Below the pieces are notes generated by a model. It saw nothing but the letters and a program-made list of their open reading frames with translations, was not told the origin of the DNA and did not search any database. From Roseibium sp. (lineage in GTDB: Bacteria > Pseudomonadota > Alphaproteobacteria > Rhizobiales > Stappiaceae), in NCBI GenBank assembly GCA_017643925.1, contig JAEPML010000010.1, positions 142,016-206,015 of the forward strand: DNA of 64,000 nucleotides. Reading direction: 5' to 3'. The translations under genes and the position numbers were made by a program. The stretch's first letter is position 1; every line of letters begins with the position of its first letter. Positions 53,699 to 61,962 of the stretch are shown piece by piece.

Positions 53699-55239
53699 GC
53701 TGCATCACCTTCGGAATGACCGGCCATTTGCATACCAAGTGTGGCTCGGTCCAGCTTCTCGGTGCCTTCTGCTTTGGAAAGAACACCACGATGGATGACT
53801 GCAATTCTGTCTGACAAGCGCATCAGCTCATCCAGGTCCTCGGAAATAAGTATGACACCGGCACCGCCTTCTCGAGCCACCAGCAGCCTCCTATGGACAT
53901 CCGAGGTCGCGCCAACATCCAGTCCTCGGGAAGGCTGAGCCGCAAGTACAACTCGCGGATCAGCCTCCAGAGACCTCGCAAGAACAATCTTCTGGATATT
54001 GCCACCCGACAGGAGTCTCGCTGGGCTGTTTTCGCTTTGGCATCTGATGTCAAAAGCCTCGATTTGGCGCCTGGCGCGCTCCCTCATCGCAGAAAAGCGC
54101 AATAAGCCGAGTTTCTGATTCTCAGGCGCCCTTATTGTTTCAATCGCAAGGTTTTCAGACACGGACATGGCACCGACAACGCCGTCGCGGTGCCGGTCTT
54201 CCGGTATCCGGGCAAGACCGGCTTGAAGCATTTGCCGAACGGAGGCCTTGCTGACATCGCGTTTATCCAGCGTCATGGATCCGCTTGCAGCCGTTACAAG
54301 TCCGGTGATGACCCTCGCCAGGGTGGTCTGGCCATTGCCCGAAACACCCGCAATTCCAAGTATCTCTCCGGCCTTAAGCTCCAGATCGACATTTCGCAGA
54401 ACCTCCCGACCATGTCCTGCGGACACGCCTCTCAATTCCAGAAGAGTGTCTCCGGCGTCTTTCGGGTCACGCACTGTTTCAGCGACTTCATGTCCAACCA
54501 TAAGTTCTGCAAGTTGCCGCTGATCACTACCTTTCGTCGGCAAATCAGCAACCTTCCGCCCGGCCCTCAGGATGGCAATGCGATGAGATGAAGCAATCAC
54601 TTCGGCAAGCTTGTGAGAAATGAAGATGATGCCGAGACCGTCAGCGGTGAGCTTCTTGAGCGTTTCAAAAAGGGTTTCGGATTCCTGAGGCGTCAAGACC
54701 GCCGTAGGTTCATCTAGAACCAGAACGCGAGCATCGCGGTAAAGCGCTTTCAGGATCTCGACCCGCTGTTTCTCGCCAACCGAGAGCTGAGCGACCGGCG
54801 TATCGAGATTGACAGACAGCCCTGAGCGCAACATCAGTTGCTCGAGTTTTTGCCGAGCTGAAACATGTGATGACCCCAGAGAGGTCAACTTCTCAGTTCC
54901 CAATAGAATGTTGTCGAGGGCACTGAGATTTTCAGCCAGTGTAAAGTGCTGGTGCACCATTCCCACACCCGCTTCCAATGCGGCATTCGGCGATCCGGGT
55001 TGCAGTTCCGATAGCTTGTCTTTTGTCCCGACGAACACCTTGCCTTCATCGGCAACATAATGGCCGAAAAGAATATTCATCAGCGTTGTCTTTCCGGCGC
55101 CATTCTCACCGAGCAAGGCGAGAATTTCACCGGGGCGCAGCTCCAGCGAAACATCACTATTGGCCGTCAATTTGCCGAAGCGTTTCGTTATTCCCTCGAG
55201 CTTCAAGACGGGGACGCTCTGCGAACCTGTGTTCGCCAT
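53695..55239 (-). CDS. ABC transporter ATPase with two nucleotide-binding domains
   Basis: 514 residues, RbsA-like. The first domain has Walker A GENGAGKTTLMNILFGH near 40 and the signature LSVGEKQRVEILKAL near 155, LVLDEPTAV near 178. The second has GVSGNGQTTLARV, in which the Walker lysine is replaced by Gln, and LLSGGNIQKIVLARSL. Usual for sugar/nucleoside importers, where only one site hydrolyses ATP. Lies 109 bp after the substrate-binding gene. Confidence 0.93.
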   Translation of the reverse strand: MANTGSQSVPVLKLEGITKRFGKLTANSDVSLELRPGEILALLGENGAGKTTLMNILFGHYVADEGKVFVGTKDKLSELQPGSPNAALEAGVGMVHQHFTLAENLSALDNILLGTEKLTSLGSSHVSARQKLEQLMLRSGLSVNLDTPVAQLSVGEKQRVEILKALYRDARVLVLDEPTAVLTPQESETLFETLKKLTADGLGIIFISHKLAEVIASSHRIAILRAGRKVADLPTKGSDQRQLAELMVGHEVAETVRDPKDAGDTLLELRGVSAGHGREVLRNVDLELKAGEILGIAGVSGNGQTTLARVITGLVTAASGSMTLDKRDVSKASVRQMLQAGLARIPEDRHRDGVVGAMSVSENLAIETIRAPENQKLGLLRFSAMRERARRQIEAFDIRCQSENSPARLLSGGNIQKIVLARSLEADPRVVLAAQPSRGLDVGATSDVHRRLLVAREGGAGVILISEDLDELMRLSDRIAVIHRGVLSKAEGTEKLDRATLGMQMAGHSEGDAA

Positions 55240-55348
55240 GATAAACTCCGAAATCGTGTAGGACGGGACTGCCGCTAGGCAGCAACAGGCACCGGGAACA
55301 TCCGATGACGATTTAGACCGTCACCGGAATATTAGTGCCAAACCAGAG

Positions 55349-56371
55349 TTACATCGTGGATTTCGGTTCGCTGTCGTTCACGTTGACGCGGAAGAGGCCG
55401 TCCAGGATTTCTTGTTCCTTTTCCTTTGCCGCTTTCACCGCGTCTGCGGGGGCCAGCTTTTCGTCGACGATGAAGCTTCCGCCACCATAGGACATGAAGC
55501 TGTATGGCCCATAATCAGCAGGTTCAAACGAACCACCAAGAACTGCTTCGATAGCCCGGTCCACTGTCGGCTCCATGTGCCACAATGCGGAAGACAGAAT
55601 GGTGCCCGGATAGTCCTGCGAAGTATCGATCACGTTGCCGATTGCGAGAAGTCCCTTTTCCTTCGCAGCATCGGAAACTCCAAAACGCTCTGCGTAGAGA
55701 ATGTCGGCACCCTTGTCGATCATGGCAAAGGCAGCTTCCTTGGCCTTGGGAGGGTCATACCAGGAGTTGATGAAGGTCACGAGGAACTTCACATCCGGGT
55801 TTACCGCTGTAGCCCCATCCATGAACCCGTTCATTAGCCGGTTCACTTCCGGTATCGCATAGCCGCCGACCATGCCGATCACATTCGACTTTGTCGTGGC
55901 TCCGGCGATCATTCCGCTGAGATAGCTGGGCTCGTGGATCCAGTTGTCGAATACGGCAAAATTCGGTTGTGCCGGTCCGAAGGAAGACCCCATCAAAAAC
56001 GCAGTATCCGGGTATTCGGCTGCAACTTTCCGAGCTGCCCGCTCAACAGCGAAAGCCTCTCCGACCACGAGATCCATGCCCTGCTCTGCGTACTCCCGCA
56101 TCACACGCTCGTAGTCGGTATTGGCGACGTTTTCAGAGAAGGTATAGGTGATGTCGCCGCGTTCCTGCGCAGCCTCCAGTGCCTTGTTTATGCGGCTAAC
56201 CCATTGCTGCTCCACCGGAACAGTATAGATCGCAGCAACCTTGATTGGTTTCTCTTTGGCTTCAACTGAATGAGTGCCTGCCACTGACGCGACCGCAATC
56301 GCGAGAGACAACTTCAGCACTGCACGCCTTTTCCAAGACTTGTTGACGAACAACCCCCTCAAAAAACTCAT
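55349..56371 (-). CDS. BMP-family ABC substrate-binding protein
   Basis: 340 residues from the ATG at 56371. Signal peptide at about 16-38 (LSLAIAVASVAGTHSVEA). No lipobox, so soluble in the periplasm. The domain resembles PnrA/BmpA (KVAAIYTVPVEQQWVSRINKALEAAQERGD; MDLVVGEAFAVERAARKVAAEYPDTAF), which bind purine nucleosides or related compounds. It is the first gene of the operon. Confidence 0.92.
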   Translation of the reverse strand: MSFLRGLFVNKSWKRRAVLKLSLAIAVASVAGTHSVEAKEKPIKVAAIYTVPVEQQWVSRINKALEAAQERGDITYTFSENVANTDYERVMREYAEQGMDLVVGEAFAVERAARKVAAEYPDTAFLMGSSFGPAQPNFAVFDNWIHEPSYLSGMIAGATTKSNVIGMVGGYAIPEVNRLMNGFMDGATAVNPDVKFLVTFINSWYDPPKAKEAAFAMIDKGADILYAERFGVSDAAKEKGLLAIGNVIDTSQDYPGTILSSALWHMEPTVDRAIEAVLGGSFEPADYGPYSFMSYGGGSFIVDEKLAPADAVKAAKEKEQEILDGLFRVNVNDSEPKSTM

Positions 56372-56625
56372 AACGAACCCCTGGATTTGTAATTGATCCG
56401 ATATTGTGACCACAGAAGTGCACTGAGTACAACACGCGTTGAGGTTCCCGAGTAAAATTTTTTATCATTTGGACAAAATTTAGCCAGATGACGAATTCCT
56501 AGTCACAACCCGCAGTTTTTTTTTACCGAAAAGAGCAATAGCTGTTCATCGTCACAGAGGCCTGAGACAAGGGAACACTGCGCAGCGACAAAGCAAACGC
56601 TGACAAAACGACAGCCAAAAGCGCA

Positions 56626-56820
56626 TCAATCCCTTTCGCTGGATTTCTTCACCCATGTGTTGTGCACCTTCGCCGCAATCTGAATGACGAGCCAAATGGC
56701 ACCGAGTATTGGCAAGAACAGTTGCGCTTCTGCAGACAGCCATTCGATATGCCTGTGCAGCTGTCCCCAGGTAAGCGCCCCGATCGCAACTGGAGCCGTG
56801 ATCATGTCTTGTTTATTCAT
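56626..56820 (-). CDS. Small phage membrane protein, holin candidate
   Basis: 64 residues from the ATG at 56820, with GGAG upstream. One clear helix (AQLFLPILGAIWLVIQIAAKV) and a weaker N-terminal one (ITAPVAIGALTWG), a charged tail HNTWVKKSSERD. Position directly after the spanins fits a holin. It overlaps the spanin stop by 8 bp. Alternative: unrelated phage membrane protein. Confidence 0.6.
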   Translation of the reverse strand: MNKQDMITAPVAIGALTWGQLHRHIEWLSAEAQLFLPILGAIWLVIQIAAKVHNTWVKKSSERD

Positions 56821-57118
56821 CGCCGCTCCGTGCAAAGCCGTACTTGATTTCGTCGTACCAGGACGCGCACCGTTGAACCCGGGCATTCGCGCGGCCAAGC
56901 GCCTGGTCTGTTCGGATCAAGGCAACGTCAAGCGGCTCCCCTGCCCTAATTCCGGATCGCGCCTTGCGCCGGCAGTCGGCTGGATAGTCCGGCAGCGTCT
57001 TTTCCGCTTCCACCTTCGCGGTCTGGATGGCCGCGCTCTGCAGCCGATCGTCAACGGTTGCGCAAGCGGTCAACAAGACCAGGCTGCACAACGCAACTGT
57101 CTTCAACGGTCGAAACAT
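56813..57118 (-). CDS. o-Spanin lipoprotein (Rz1-like)
   Basis: 101 residues from the ATG at 57118. The lipobox LLTAC gives a lipoprotein at Cys19 with a short Pro-poor periplasmic part. The gene starts inside the i-spanin gene in another frame and extends past it, the classic overlap of Rz/Rz1 pairs. With Rz it would fuse the inner and outer membranes at lysis. Confidence 0.8.
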   Translation of the reverse strand: MFRPLKTVALCSLVLLTACATVDDRLQSAAIQTAKVEAEKTLPDYPADCRRKARSGIRAGEPLDVALIRTDQALGRANARVQRCASWYDEIKYGFARSGDE

Positions 57119-57407
57119 AGTGCTCCAACTCCTGCGTTGCGGCTTCCGCTTCCGCGTTGGCCTGTTCAATGAGGGAGAGAAAGCGCCGGTTGGCACGATC
57201 AGTCACAACCTTCCGGCGTTTGAGCTCTTCAAGCTGAACACGCGCAGCGGTCAGTTCCGCATCCGCAACATATTCTGCCACCGCCCGTCGAACCGCGCTT
57301 GACTTGTCCACCTTGCGCCAAATGAAAAAGCCGCCCAGGACGGCGGCAACAGCAAGGGCAGAGCAAGCGGCGCGGCTCTTCAGGAACCAAGCCAGGGCAC
57401 TGATCAT
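57051..57407 (-). CDS. i-Spanin (Rz-like)
   Basis: 118 residues from the ATG at 57407. N-terminal membrane helix (about 13-30, ALAVAAVLGGFFIW) followed by a long helical coiled-coil region (AVRRAVAEYVADAELTAARVQLEELKRRK). Starts at the end of the endolysin gene with a 4-bp ATGA overlap. Partner of the lipoprotein beginning at 57118. Confidence 0.78.
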   Translation of the reverse strand: MISALAWFLKSRAACSALAVAAVLGGFFIWRKVDKSSAVRRAVAEYVADAELTAARVQLEELKRRKVVTDRANRRFLSLIEQANAEAEAATQELEHYVSTVEDSCVVQPGLVDRLRNR

Positions 57408-57868
57408 TTCAGGCCTTCCAGGCACAGCCTGTGTTCGGCCGCGCGCCGGTTCACCAGGCCCCGGATCGTCCTACCACCCGCCTTCTTGAACCAGGTTGCC
57501 GCGTCACAAGCGCCTTTCACATCTCCCCGGTTCAATCGCCTTGCCGCTGTCGATCGGCAAAAGCCAACTACCCCGATATTGTAGGTAAGCGACACGAAGG
57601 CCACGTAGGATTTTGCCGGGATGGCATTCGGATCGCGCAGGCACTTCCGCATTCCGCGTTCATGCTTCTTGAGCGAGGCAAGCAACATCTGATCGCACTC
57701 AGCCTTGGTGTGCTTGTCTCCCATCTTCACGCCGTAGGTTTCGCCGTAACAGACCGTTGGAATGCCGACCACATCACGATATGCGGTCAGGCGCAGGCCT
57801 TCCCAGGCACCGACAAGCGCGATTGCGGCCGCGCCGACGGTCCCGGCCAGGCGGGTTTTACGTCCCAT
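57404..57868 (-). CDS. SAR-type endolysin (GH24 lysozyme)
   Basis: 154 residues from the ATG at 57868. The N-terminal helix GTVGAAAIALVGA is a signal-anchor-release element, as in phage 21 endolysin. Catalytic residues are those of T4-type lysozymes: Glu24 in WEGLRL, Asp in AYRDVVG, Thr in GIPTVCYGET. The remaining domain (NIGVVGFCRSTAARRLNRGD) is typical. An upstream ATG at 58009 would add an unnatural extension. Confidence 0.92.
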   Translation of the reverse strand: MGRKTRLAGTVGAAAIALVGAWEGLRLTAYRDVVGIPTVCYGETYGVKMGDKHTKAECDQMLLASLKKHERGMRKCLRDPNAIPAKSYVAFVSLTYNIGVVGFCRSTAARRLNRGDVKGACDAATWFKKAGGRTIRGLVNRRAAEHRLCLEGLK

Positions 57869-58073
57869 CTTCAAAGTCCTTCTGTGCAAGAATGCGGGCA
57901 ACGAATGCGCCCGAGGTGGAAAGAGCCGAAAGAAGCGCCAGGCGCCCCGGCTCGATGATGTCACCCATGAAGGACAGAGCCACTTCCGCACTCGACAAGA
58001 GGGCAGCAAGCAGCATGAGGCGCACGCTCCACGCCCTGCAAAGGACGCGGCGCCAGCCGTTTATCAATTTCAT
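57858..58073 (-). CDS. Small phage membrane protein
   Basis: 71 residues. Hydrophobic helices (about 18-36, VRLMLLAALLSSAEVALSF; about 43-60) and a short charged C-terminus. It overlaps the endolysin start by 11 bp, so they are co-expressed. It may be a holin or antiholin; resembles phage proteins seen before endolysins. Confidence 0.6.
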   Translation of the reverse strand: MKLINGWRRVLCRAWSVRLMLLAALLSSAEVALSFMGDIIEPGRLALLSALSTSGAFVARILAQKDFEDGT

Positions 58074-58238
58074 GATTAGACCTTTTGAGGCTTAGCTAGG
58101 CGAGGCTAGAGCCATAAAAAAAAGCACGCCACAAGCGGGCGCACGGAAGGAATTTGGAGAGTGTGTTGTTCGATGGCGGATGCTATCGCAATTCATAGCT
58201 TGCGACACCGAGCAGACCGAAGGTAACGGCCGCAAAGG

Positions 58239-58343
58239 CTAAGCCCCGGACCAATTGACCCACGCCAACAGCGCCGGCAGGTAATACAGCGTCAGGCGCA
58301 GGAACAAAGCGATGTGACCGGATCCGAATGAAACCAGGTTCAT
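58239..58343 (-). CDS. Possible 34-residue membrane peptide
   Basis: ATG at 58343 preceded by AAGG. MNLVSFGSGHIALFLRLTLY followed by YLPALLAWVNWSGA, one hydrophobic helix. A longer frame upstream starting at 58460 overlaps the preceding gene in another frame and is less likely. Weak case. Confidence 0.3.
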   Translation of the reverse strand: MNLVSFGSGHIALFLRLTLYYLPALLAWVNWSGA

Positions 58344-58359
58344 GACCCTTACAAAACGA

Positions 58360-58578
58360 TCATTCGGCCGGCGATCGTTCGCCTGTTCTTGGTAATATCT
58401 GTGCAGATCGAACCAGAATCCACACCCCCGCGCACCCCAAAACAACAAAACCGGCCACATAGAACAGCGCCTGCCCGGGCAACCGATCGGTAATGCTCGA
58501 CATTGCAGCGCCGCGAATCCGATTGAAAACCATGAGGAGCAGCAGAGTGGCCAACCAGACCAATAACAAGTTGATCAT
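58360..58578 (-). CDS. Small phage membrane protein (72 residues)
   Basis: ATG at 58578 overlaps the stop of the preceding gene by 4 bp. Two hydrophobic helices (LLLVWLATLLLLMVFN; LFYVAGFVVLGCAGVWILV). Translationally coupled to the tail gene set; no family recognised. Confidence 0.6.
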   Translation of the reverse strand: MINLLLVWLATLLLLMVFNRIRGAAMSSITDRLPGQALFYVAGFVVLGCAGVWILVRSAQILPRTGERSPAE

Positions 58579-59042
58579 GAAACCAAGCTTTCCAAGGTAA
58601 TTGATGCCAATTCATCGGCGGTCACTGCTTCTTCAATCGCGGCATGGTTCGTGGCGTCACGGTAACGTTGTTTCAAGGCGGCAATCACTGTCATTGCCCC
58701 CTGTTCTGCTTGCTCGCTTGCGCGCATCCAGTCTACATCGAGGCCCGCCAAGATCGGATTGCGCTCTTGCCTCAGTTGCTCACGCTTGATTTTGCGGGCT
58801 TCAACAAGATCAATTTCAACCGCATCACCATCTAGTTGCCAGGCATCACGAAACTGTCGATCGTTGGGTAGGTTCCTGGCATTGGTCACGTCAATCTTTT
58901 CTGATCCAAATTCGATATGTGCCGCCGTCTTCCCGCGAGGCACCGCAGGTTTTTTTTCCTTCCTTGACGGCTGCGCCTTTCCGGCAAAGTTCACTGGCGG
59001 CAATAGGATTTCACCGGTACTCTTTTGTTGTTCATCTTTCAT
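58575..59042 (-). CDS. Phage tail-associated protein, tail-fibre neighbour
   Basis: 155 residues. The middle holds ARNLPNDRQFRDAWQL, a motif related to SSIPANRTFRDAWRVN in the preceding gene, and is followed by a charged helix and DWMRASEQ. Such RxFRDAWxL motifs occur in phage tail proteins and tail-fibre chaperones. The ATG at 59042 overlaps the previous stop by 4 bp. Role inferred. Confidence 0.65.
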   Translation of the reverse strand: MKDEQQKSTGEILLPPVNFAGKAQPSRKEKKPAVPRGKTAAHIEFGSEKIDVTNARNLPNDRQFRDAWQLDGDAVEIDLVEARKIKREQLRQERNPILAGLDVDWMRASEQAEQGAMTVIAALKQRYRDATNHAAIEEAVTADELASITLESLVS

Positions 59043-59551
59043 GCTGTTTGCTCCTGATTTACGCGCCAGGCATCACGGAATGTTCGATTGGCAGGAATCG
59101 AAGACGCTTTGACAATTCTTAGAATTTGTCGGTTGCCCTGGTAGCTGCCGTCCCAGATGTGATTAGGTAGGTCTTTCTTGACTAGGTATTCAATTGCCTG
59201 TTCTTCCGTCATTGGCTCAAGCGTCGGCGCCGTATCAAGAAAGTGACGCCGATGGTGGTTTTCAAAACCTGGTTGCGCTGCATCGCGTTTCAACATCAGA
59301 TGCACTTCGACGGGCGGCAGGATGTAACCAAAAAGAGCACAAGCAAGCCAATTCGGGTCAGGTGTGGTAATCGATGCGGGATCGTCAAATTCTCGCGGAT
59401 TTTCCCATACAATTCGATATTGGCTTTCACACGGTTTCAACAACATTTTTGCGAGGCCAAACCGCTGTAACAACGTTCCCCTTGCCAAGGTTTGGCGCAC
59501 ATCACCGCGCAACTGAAGCGCAGTGACATTTCTTGGATTAATCGACCGCAT
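59039..59551 (-). CDS. Phage tail-associated protein with RTFRDAW motif
   Basis: 170 residues. ATG at 59551 shares a TAATG overlap with the stop of the fibre extension. It contains WENPREFDDPASITTPDPNW, a C-terminal ASSIPANRTFRDAWRVN, and no membrane helix. Possibly a tail-fibre chaperone or tail tip component; no firm family match from sequence alone. Confidence 0.6.
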   Translation of the reverse strand: MRSINPRNVTALQLRGDVRQTLARGTLLQRFGLAKMLLKPCESQYRIVWENPREFDDPASITTPDPNWLACALFGYILPPVEVHLMLKRDAAQPGFENHHRRHFLDTAPTLEPMTEEQAIEYLVKKDLPNHIWDGSYQGNRQILRIVKASSIPANRTFRDAWRVNQEQTA

Positions 59552-59922
59552 TACTGCTCACCATGTGTTGTACACCAAACTTTTTGGTTGTCCGCAGCCG
59601 ATGCGTTCGTGCTGCCATCCATGCCAGTTGCGATGCTGATTGATCCGACAGCCGGAAGGTGCGGCTTCCCTCCCCAACCAATACCGTGGTTGTTGTTCTG
59701 GGTATTAGAAACCTGCGCCGAGAAGTTGGCGTTGTTGTAATCGGTTCTAATATTTGACCTGTGCCTTCCGGCAGCGATGTCAGTTAACGATGATTGATTA
59801 TAACTATCTAGAACGGAATTATTCGTCCCGTTGTACTTCACCCAATGTCCAGACGTGCCAAATGTCAAATTGCGAGTTACGCCGTCATCTGTCTCCATAA
59901 TAAAGGCATTTACACTGTCATC
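59551..59922 (-). CDS. C-terminal part of the tail fibre, downstream of the amber codon
   Basis: The frame of the tail-fibre gene continues after the TAG at 59923 as DDSVNAFIMETDDGVTRNL and goes on for 115 more residues to TAA at 59551. The text before and after the stop fits one continuous fibre (WRYFG-stop-DDSVNAFI). If unsuppressed, this part would be translated only from an internal ATG at 59898. Tip-like residues are rich in Asn, Gly and Ser. Confidence 0.75.
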   Translation of the reverse strand, partial: DDSVNAFIMETDDGVTRNLTFGTSGHWVKYNGTNNSVLDSYNQSSLTDIAAGRHRSNIRTDYNNANFSAQVSNTQNNNHGIGWGGKPHLPAVGSISIATGMDGSTNASAADNQKVWCTTHGEQ

Positions 59923-59925
59923 CTA
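59923..59925 (-). other. In-frame amber codon splitting the tail fibre
   Basis: The codon TAG lies after WRYFG and before DDSVNAFI. In related fibres the position is commonly Trp (as in ...YFSWDDS...), and TGG to TAG is a single G-to-A change. It is either an inactivating mutation or a suppressible stop. Confidence 0.8.
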
Positions 59926-61770
59926 GCCGAAGTACCGCCAAGTGTTTGAATTATCATCGTAATACTCGGTGAAACTGTCACCGCCACCATTTGCCCCGAC
60001 ATACATACGGTCTGTTGCAGTTACGTCCCCTGATACGGTGACACCTGCACTTGTGGTTTGCACCCTAACGTTGTTATCGTAGTAGAGCAGAACACGGTCA
60101 TGCTCGAAGATGCCGCAATTGTGCAACGTCCCCGCACTGTCTTCGTCCTGAATGTAGAGGCCGTTCGTGTTCGAATGGGCAAGAGTTCGAATGTATAGGT
60201 GCCCGGCGTAGTTATCTATGACAGAATTGGTCCCATCGTGGCGAATACGCAAATCCGCACCATTGCCTAGGCGAACTTCGTAGTTGTCCTGCCACTCGGT
60301 ATTCGCCGAGATGTTTCCCGACAAACCAACCCCTTGAGGCCCTTGCGGTCCTGTCGCGCCTTTTGCGGCCAGCAAGCCCCAGTGCGCCGTCTCCGTGCTC
60401 GGGTTCTTCCCCACATTGATTGTGAGAGAGATATAGGAAGAGCCGTTGTAAGTGACTGTGTCGTCTGAGTTGTAGGTTGTTCCTGACGACCAGGCACCCC
60501 GATAGGCGAGCCCGGGGTCACCTTGCGGGCCTTGCGCCCCCTGTGCGCCGGTTGGACCTTGCGCGCCGGTTTCGCCTTGAATGCCTTGGATACCTTCAGG
60601 CCCTTGAATACCTTGCGGACCGTCGGCACCCTGAATCCCCTGTTGTCCCTGCAATCCGCGCTCGCCCTTCGAGGCAACAAGGTCCCACTCGGCGGACGTG
60701 TCGGCAGGTGTCACATTGGCGTTTTGAGCGACACAAATGAAATATGAGCCGTCATAAAAAACGGTATCGCGAACCTCATAGGTTTCCAAACCCGACCATG
60801 TGCCGCGGTGGCTCATGCCGACAGGGCCTGCTGGCCCTTGAATACCCTGCGGCCCCTGCAGACCCGTGGGGCCACGGCCAAAGGGTACGCCTGTTGACCA
60901 GGTGCCCAGTTCGTTTGAGAGCTTGAAATAGACAGTGCCGGTTTCAACATCGAGAAAGGAGAAATTGGCTGGCTCGGCGTCATATGCGTTTCGATCGGCC
61001 GTCAATCCGGACGCATCCGGATCAAAAGACTTGCCAATAGGCCCTTCCGGACCTTGCGGTCCTTGGACACCGATCGGGCCTTGACCACCCGTCGGGCCTG
61101 CCGGGCCTTCCGGGCCTCTTGGACCTTCCGGCCCTTGAACGCCAACAGGGCCCATCGGACCTTGATAGCCGATCGGACCACGCTCACCTTGCGGTCCTTG
61201 TGGCCCTTCCGGGCCCTCCGCTCCGGTCGGACCAATTGCGCCTTGATCACCTGTCGGTCCTTTTGGACCCTGTGCACCTGGAAGCGAGGCAATTTCCAGA
61301 ACTTGCTTGAACGTTGGAACATCATCGTTCCCCACGGCCTCACCGCCATTGATTATGCGCCTTCCATCAAGGTCGAAGCCGCCATTTTTCTCCACGAGCG
61401 CTCGCGTCGCAACGGACTGCATGTTGATCGCCGTACGATCCATCGCCCGCTCCATGACGACAGGATCGATTTCGCCTCCGGCCAGACTGTATGGCTGATC
61501 AAAATCACTGACCAAAAGAACGGTAAGCGTCTCCCCGGCATTCAGTGCCGAAGCGTCGAAATGAACAGATCCGCTGGAAAAGTCCCCTCCCGTGAACCAC
61601 CAGTTTCCCGGTTCCTGTTGAAATTCCCAGACCGTTCTGCCCCCCTGGGCGTCCATGTGGACGACTTGCAAGTTCCTTTCATCGACAAATTGAAATGGCA
61701 AGTCGATGCGGTCGGTCGTGCCGTTGCCCGAAATCTGGGCACGACCTTCCGACAAGGCTGCTACTGTCAT
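59923..61770 (-). CDS. Collagen-like phage tail fibre with in-frame amber stop
   Basis: 615 residues to the TAG. Residues 1-160 resemble the N-terminal part of T7-type tail fibres (NGTTDRIDLPFQFVDERNLQVVH; GGEIDPVVMERAMDRTAINMQ). Three to four blocks of Gly-X-Y collagen-like repeats follow (GPKGPTGDQGAIGPTGAEGP and similar), separated by beta-rich parts with YNGSSYISL and DGSYFICVAQNANV patterns. The C-terminal fibre (VTVSGDVTATDRMYVGANGG) is typical. The full fibre would be about 739 residues if TAG were read through. Confidence 0.88.
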   Translation of the reverse strand: MTVAALSEGRAQISGNGTTDRIDLPFQFVDERNLQVVHMDAQGGRTVWEFQQEPGNWWFTGGDFSSGSVHFDASALNAGETLTVLLVSDFDQPYSLAGGEIDPVVMERAMDRTAINMQSVATRALVEKNGGFDLDGRRIINGGEAVGNDDVPTFKQVLEIASLPGAQGPKGPTGDQGAIGPTGAEGPEGPQGPQGERGPIGYQGPMGPVGVQGPEGPRGPEGPAGPTGGQGPIGVQGPQGPEGPIGKSFDPDASGLTADRNAYDAEPANFSFLDVETGTVYFKLSNELGTWSTGVPFGRGPTGLQGPQGIQGPAGPVGMSHRGTWSGLETYEVRDTVFYDGSYFICVAQNANVTPADTSAEWDLVASKGERGLQGQQGIQGADGPQGIQGPEGIQGIQGETGAQGPTGAQGAQGPQGDPGLAYRGAWSSGTTYNSDDTVTYNGSSYISLTINVGKNPSTETAHWGLLAAKGATGPQGPQGVGLSGNISANTEWQDNYEVRLGNGADLRIRHDGTNSVIDNYAGHLYIRTLAHSNTNGLYIQDEDSAGTLHNCGIFEHDRVLLYYDNNVRVQTTSAGVTVSGDVTATDRMYVGANGGGDSFTEYYDDNSNTWRYFG

Positions 61771-61962
61771 TGGTAGACCCCTCAGTTTCCTTGAGTTTTT
61801 CTAGTTTCACATCCCAATCCCGGCAATTCGGAACGATTGGGTCGCCGGGTGCACAAAAGGGGAATTCGAATGGGCATAACGCGTGCCTGAACGCACCCGA
61901 GTGCCAAGAGTTCCACCTTTGAACACTTTGCAAGCGCAAGCCCGGAGTGTCAGGTGAAACAA
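61771..61962. other. Phage intergenic region
   Basis: 192 bp between the internal-virion-like gene and the tail fibre. Contains GC-rich blocks and a GGGTCGCC direct-like sequence, but no convincing gene. Probably a late promoter or leader region. Confidence 0.4.

Noticed and set aside
58344..58460. N-terminal extension of the small phage peptide to 58460
   Set aside because: It overlaps the neighbouring coupled gene in another frame; the shorter start at 58343 is preferable.
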